From positions 682,001 through 746,000 of the forward strand of contig NZ_CP178621.1 of NCBI RefSeq assembly GCF_047302465.1: a DNA stretch of 64,000 nucleotides, written 5' to 3'. Shown here piece after piece: positions 60,769-64,000 of this stretch (position 1 is the first letter of the stretch; each line of letters opens with the position of its first letter). The stretch is from JACMRP01 sp047302465 (lineage in GTDB: Bacteria; Bdellovibrionota; Bdellovibrionia; Bdellovibrionales; Bdellovibrionaceae). The position numbers were made by a program, and so were the translations under genes. Under the pieces are notes generated by a model. It was given only the letters and a program-made list of their open reading frames with translations, did no database searches and had not been told where the DNA came from.

Positions 60769-61356
60769 TTAACGGAATCCGCCACCATTATTTGGAGGTA
60801 AAGTACCTTGGCCAGCAGAGACGCAGATGCCCAAACGTGAGCCTCCACCTGTTGTTCGGCAAGTTGCTCCAGCGCCGCAAGAGTTGACTTGATCAATAAA
60901 GCAGCTTTGAGCCACGTTTTGGAAGCAGCTGCTATTACGATTTGTTGGATAACCTTGGCTGTTGCTGACTTGAGGAATGTTCACCCATTGACTGTTGTCT
61001 GCACCCCAGCCCCAATAAACAGCACCATAGGCAACTGGTTGGAATTGAGAAATTGCGACGCAGCCAAGACCGTATTGTCCGTTGTAAACGGGACGATGTC
61101 CTACTGGGCAGTTACAGAAATTACCCATGTAACCACCTTGGCCCCAAACGGTTTGAGGGTTGTAGTAGTAAGGGTTGTAAGGGTATGCAGCGTATCCGTT
61201 ATTTTGGCCATAAAGGTTCGAGTTACAGTAGGCACTGCCATTAATACAACTTGCCGGTGGAGGAGCAACAGCCACTGTATTGTCTGATCCCTGTTTGTCA
61301 GCACAAGCGACGAACACTAAAGGCATCACTAAGAATGTATAGAACCAGCGTTTCAT
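60769..61356 (-). CDS. Cys- and Tyr/Asn/Gly-rich lipoprotein
   Basis: The ATG at 61356 after AAGGAG gives 195 residues with a lipoprotein signal (MKRWFYTFLVMPLVFVAC, lipobox FVAC). The mature protein is unusual: a Tyr/Asn/Pro/Gly-rich stretch (NNGYAAYPYNPYYYNPQ), Trp-Gly pairs (GAVYWGWGADNSQW) and about ten Cys in C-x-C and spaced pairs (FCNCPVGHRPVYN, SCFQNVAQSCFIDQVNSCGAGATC). The C-terminal Cys spacing recalls small EGF-like or disulfide-rich modules. I do not recognise a family. Surface exposure is plausible. Confidence 0.8.
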   Translation of the reverse strand: MKRWFYTFLVMPLVFVACADKQGSDNTVAVAPPPASCINGSAYCNSNLYGQNNGYAAYPYNPYYYNPQTVWGQGGYMGNFCNCPVGHRPVYNGQYGLGCVAISQFQPVAYGAVYWGWGADNSQWVNIPQVSNSQGYPTNRNSSCFQNVAQSCFIDQVNSCGAGATCRTTGGGSRLGICVSAGQGTLPPNNGGGFR

Positions 61357-61569
61357 GACGAGCTCCTTGGGATTTTTCTCCACACTTCATCCACACACTT
61401 GGCTTACAAGCTCTATGCCACAGACAATCTTCGTCAGTACTTTGTAAATTGGAAATGGCCTGGGATTTCTTCAAAAAGGTGCCGAGGAACGGCACTCTCG
61501 TGCCAAAACGAGCCAATTCCTTTAGGGCTCGTCAATACAAGTATATGTATGTACAATGCTTTTATCGCC

Positions 61570-62250
61570 ATGCTTGTTTTCGAATATAGACACCCTCAGC
61601 ACCAATACAGCCTTGCTATCTATCGCTTCAAGGACGCCTTTTCCGAGGCGCCAGAGGGCTTTTTGTCAGACGAAGAGCTTCGCGAATTCTCGCAAATGAC
61701 GATTGAAAAACGTCGTTCGGAATACCTGCAATCTCGGTGGCAACTCAAGAGGCTTCTAACGGAACTAAGTGGAGTTTCCCCAGAACAAATGGACTTTACG
61801 AAGGTGGGCGAAGGCAAGCCCGTATGGGCGGGCAGGGCAGATTCTATCGATTTCAATCTCTCACATAGCAGAGACTATTTTGCGATTGCGCTCTCTGAAA
61901 AAGGCTTAGTCGGCGTGGACATCGAGAAAAATCGCGAGTCTCGCAATCTTTCTCAGATCGCAAAGAGGTTTTTTTCAAGAGAAGAATTATTGTTGATCGA
62001 GCAAGAGCCAAATCCCGCAAAACAAACAGAGTATTTTGCGAAATTCTGGTCGGGGAAAGAGGCCCTGATCAAGGCGCAAGGTGGCGGAGTTTTTAAACAC
62101 GTCCACGATGTCCTGATCGACGAGGCTTCTTGGAAAATAAAAAAGCTGCCGTTGGAGTATGGCAGCCTTTCGCTTTGGGATCTTCGGTTCTTTACCGAGA
62201 TTCCCGACTATATCTGTAGCGTCGCTTTCAAACAGAGAACTTCGAACTAA
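61570..62250 (+). CDS. 4'-phosphopantetheinyl transferase (Sfp/AcpT type)
   Basis: This enzyme moves phosphopantetheine from coenzyme A to a Ser of a carrier protein. I start at ATG 61570 (226 residues); the frame is open back to 61399 but that part looks non-coding. Motifs are the N-terminal RRSEYLQSRWQLKRLL, PVWAGRADSIDFNLSHSRDYFAIAL, the Mg site GVDIEKN and the catalytic FAKFWSGKEALIKAQGGG (W-x-x-KEA). It belongs to the Sfp-like group with a duplicated fold. It converges on the ACP gene with a 4-nt overlap, which points to that ACP as substrate. Confidence 0.9.
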   Translation: MLVFEYRHPQHQYSLAIYRFKDAFSEAPEGFLSDEELREFSQMTIEKRRSEYLQSRWQLKRLLTELSGVSPEQMDFTKVGEGKPVWAGRADSIDFNLSHSRDYFAIALSEKGLVGVDIEKNRESRNLSQIAKRFFSREELLLIEQEPNPAKQTEYFAKFWSGKEALIKAQGGGVFKHVHDVLIDEASWKIKKLPLEYGSLSLWDLRFFTEIPDYICSVAFKQRTSN

Positions 62251-62477
62251 ACCTTCTTGCTATTCAGGACCGTGATCAAATCACCTACGGTCTTAACAGG
62301 GATCAGATCTTCTTGGTTCAAGCGAACGTGGAAGGTGTTCTGTAAATCGATGACCATGTCGATCAAGATGAAAGAATCAATAACGAGATCTTGCAAAGCA
62401 ACTGAGTCCGTCACTTTCTCAAGAGGAACATTCAAGATTTCACTGATACGGGCTTTTACTTTGTTGTTGTCGAGCAT
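62247..62477 (-). CDS. Acyl carrier protein
   Basis: The 76-residue protein has the ACP four-helix pattern and the phosphopantetheine site VIDSFILIDMVIDLQ, with Ser35 as the attachment residue. It differs from the usual fatty-acid AcpP (DSLDTVELVMALE), so it is probably a dedicated carrier. The start follows GGGAAAG. It is the last gene of an operon with the di-iron protein and the reductase-like gene, and it overlaps the PPTase gene on the other strand by 4 bases. Confidence 0.93.
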   Translation of the reverse strand: MLDNNKVKARISEILNVPLEKVTDSVALQDLVIDSFILIDMVIDLQNTFHVRLNQEDLIPVKTVGDLITVLNSKKV

Positions 62478-62490
62478 GGACTTTCCCTTA

Positions 62491-63060
62491 CTATTTTTTG
62501 TATTTCAGAATTCCGCTGATGCGATCTTCGTGTTCTTGAACGGTTTTCAAGTAAACATCTTTATCTGCATCGTAGAAACGCTTCAAGGTTTTTTCGATGT
62601 GCTCCTTGCCGTATTCGCCTTCCATGTCTTTCAAAGCTTGGGTGACCCATTCAATATGCCACTTTTCATCTTCAACGATGAGATCGAGAGTCTTTTTGAC
62701 TTCGGGATTTAAATCTGGAGCTTGACGGTGCAAAGCGTACTGACCGATCACGCGCTTTTCAAAAATCAACGTGATGCCTAAGACCTCCATGATATTCGCT
62801 GGCATTCCTGCTGCGGAAATATATTGGTCTTGATAAGCCATATCCAGCTTGATTGGAGTTTCACCCAAAGTCTGCAAGCAACGAGTCCAGTACCAAGAGT
62901 GTTGGCTTTCATCGGCAAAGTGCTTGGTCAGATCCGTTTGAATCGGGCCCGGAGGCAACGATTTTGCCAGACGGCCAAAGAACAGTGCGCCCGAGATTTC
63001 ACTGGTACGGTAAAAGCTTAAGAGCCATTTTTCGTTTTCTGTGAGTGGCTGTATTTTCAT
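62491..63060 (-). CDS. Ferritin-like di-iron protein
   Basis: The 189 residues form a helical protein with a full set of ferritin-like di-iron ligands at regular spacing: Glu21 (SEISGALFF), Glu51 and His54 (DESQHSWYW), Glu101 (IFEKRVIGQY), and Glu132 and His135 (EDEKWHIEW). The E-(30)-ExxH and E-(31)-ExxH layout is that of di-iron oxygenases and oxidases such as MiaE-like proteins and aldehyde-deformylating oxygenase; I cannot say which. It overlaps the reductase-like gene by 4 bases (ATGA) and precedes the ACP gene by 13 bases, so it likely acts on a carrier-bound or derived substrate. Confidence 0.85.
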   Translation of the reverse strand: MKIQPLTENEKWLLSFYRTSEISGALFFGRLAKSLPPGPIQTDLTKHFADESQHSWYWTRCLQTLGETPIKLDMAYQDQYISAAGMPANIMEVLGITLIFEKRVIGQYALHRQAPDLNPEVKKTLDLIVEDEKWHIEWVTQALKDMEGEYGKEHIEKTLKRFYDADKDVYLKTVQEHEDRISGILKYKK

Positions 63061-64000
63061 AAAGCACTTCCTTGGTATTTTGCGAATTTAGTTTGAGCTA
63101 GATATTGGCAAGTGTTACGGACGATCTCTTCGGTCGCCGGAGTTTTATAACCAGGTAGCAAAGCCTGCAAAGAAGAGTTATCCACCTCTTTTTTAACAAA
63201 AAGCTGACGGCCAAACGGAGAAATGCTTGCAAGGCCTTGATTCAGAACGCTGCCGCCAAAGCCTTTCATATTCGTGACGAGAGTATCAAAAGATTTTTCG
63301 TCGGCAAAAAGCGGTTTCAACAAACGGCGCGTCTTGAAAGTCTCATCTTTATTGAATTCATCAAACGCAATATCAATGAATCGGCCTAGCATGATGCTGC
63401 CAGCCTGGTCATAACAGACATGATAGATTTTCTGAGCTTCGCCTCGGCTGACAACCGCAGCCAAGGATTCTGCCGTGAAATCTCCATCCACCAGGTGAAT
63501 CGGAGTTTCCGCTTTGCCCGGTAGAAGAGAAATCAAACCATAATAGAAAAGTTTGAGCGTATTATGAATGGCGTTTTGCTGAATCACGGTGCCCGAGGTG
63601 CCATCGGCAATAACTGTTGCAACGCGAGCAATACGCCAAGGAAGTTTCGAGTATTGAGTGCGTAGTGCTTCTTCCACTTCCCATTTAGATCTTTCGTAGT
63701 GATTTGCAAATGTTGGATTTGGGAAGAATTCTTCACGAATCGGGCCAGCAGTCATTCCAGAGGCGTACAAAGTACTTACGTAAGTGAAGTTTTCTAGCTT
63801 TGGACACTCGGAAGCGAATTTTAGCAATGCTAATGAAGCATCACGATTCACAGAGTTGGCAGTGGTTTCATCTACATTAAACGCAGTTTTCGCAGCATTG
63901 TGAATGATGATCGAGATCTCAGAACGATGTGGTTCAAGGGCTTTTGGTAAAGCATCAAGGTCACTTTGCAAAACCTGCACGCGTGCATGCTTGTCGGCAG
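63057..64000 (-). CDS. NAD(P)-dependent extended SDR / thioester-reductase-like protein, partial
   Basis: The frame is open to the right edge, so the N-terminus with the Gly-rich NAD(P) loop is missing; 314 codons are visible. The visible start (ADKHARVQVLQSDLDALP) matches the 'RV.vv.gDl' strand of male-sterility / thioester-reductase domains. Then come IIHNAAKTAFN, FTYVSTLYASG (Ser/Thr) and the catalytic Tyr and Lys in YERSKWEVEEAL (YxxxK). Members of this group reduce acyl-CoA or acyl-ACP thioesters to aldehydes or alcohols, or act as sugar epimerases. The downstream ACP and di-iron genes favour a fatty-acyl substrate. Confidence 0.82.
   Translation of the reverse strand, partial: ADKHARVQVLQSDLDALPKALEPHRSEISIIIHNAAKTAFNVDETTANSVNRDASLALLKFASECPKLENFTYVSTLYASGMTAGPIREEFFPNPTFANHYERSKWEVEEALRTQYSKLPWRIARVATVIADGTSGTVIQQNAIHNTLKLFYYGLISLLPGKAETPIHLVDGDFTAESLAAVVSRGEAQKIYHVCYDQAGSIMLGRFIDIAFDEFNKDETFKTRRLLKPLFADEKSFDTLVTNMKGFGGSVLNQGLASISPFGRQLFVKKEVDNSSLQALLPGYKTPATEEIVRNTCQYLAQTKFAKYQGSAL

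Noticed and set aside
1..64000. CRISPR arrays, rRNA or tRNA genes
   Set aside because: No regularly spaced short repeats, and no rRNA or tRNA-like conserved sequences were recognised on either strand. The only tandem repeats are the coding Ig-like units.

Overview
The window looks like chromosomal DNA of a Gram-negative bacterium of the Bdellovibrio type (Bdellovibrionota). It encodes lipid A processing (LpxH), many lipoproteins and outer-membrane barrels, a full peptidoglycan-precursor and division gene set, a prepilin, and many small secreted proteins of unknown family. Strong AGGAGG-like ribosome binding sites are common and often decide between alternative ATG, GTG or TTG starts. The species assignment is inferred from gene content and was not tested by any search. 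I see no rRNA, tRNA, CRISPR array, integrase or transposase.

Layout. (1) 1-1677: the N-terminal end of a gene leaving on the left (possibly cyclic-glucan synthase-like) and a GT22-like membrane glycosyltransferase, both minus strand. (2) 1808-9400: the first half of the division and cell-wall (dcw) cluster, mraY-murD-lipoprotein-ftsW-murG-murC-murB. (3) 9401-25290: about 16 kb of unrelated genes separating murB from ftsQ. It holds an hpf / small membrane ORF / hsp20 stress unit, a lipoprotein, an HExxH hypothetical, an APC permease flanked by two copies of a REP-like palindromic element, a 1546-residue repeat lipoprotein with a LamG-like end, a di-haem cytochrome c and a YfbK-type VWA protein. 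(4) 25312-31221: ftsQ-ftsA-ftsZ, then lpxH (overlapping ftsZ) and a cyclic-nucleotide-gated-type potassium channel. (5) 31291-33607: two outer-membrane proteins and a Nudix hydrolase. (6) 33698-44512: a nearly complete haem pathway, hemB divergent from hemA-hemC(D-like)-hemL-histidine kinase-response regulator-hemE-hemN-hemY-hemH, mostly with 4-nt overlaps. (7) 44483-51820: a prepilin-like protein, secreted protein, two tandem paralogous OMPs, a MerR-family regulator with a MurD-like C-terminal half, a polyamine-type binding protein, a lipoprotein and a membrane protein. (8) 51986-56047: ankyrin-catalase pair, PafA-like phosphatase, low-affinity iron permease-like protein. (9) 56052-60691: M3 oligopeptidase-nadK-recN operon. 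(10) 60769-64000: a Cys/Tyr-rich lipoprotein, then a phosphopantetheinyl transferase convergent with an ACP / ferritin-like di-iron / thioester-reductase-like operon that leaves the window on the right.

The most unusual element is the MerR-family protein at 48000-48992. Its C-terminal half aligns by eye with the central domain of MurD, encoded about 45 kb away, but lacks the P-loop lysine and the metal-binding residues. This suggests a transcription regulator whose sensor derives from a cell-wall ligase. Other points of interest are the two-component system inside the haem operon, the reductase/di-iron/ACP/PPTase cassette at the right edge, a 12-bp inverted repeat that covers a start codon (53971-54023), and a 33-residue membrane ORF between hpf and hsp20.
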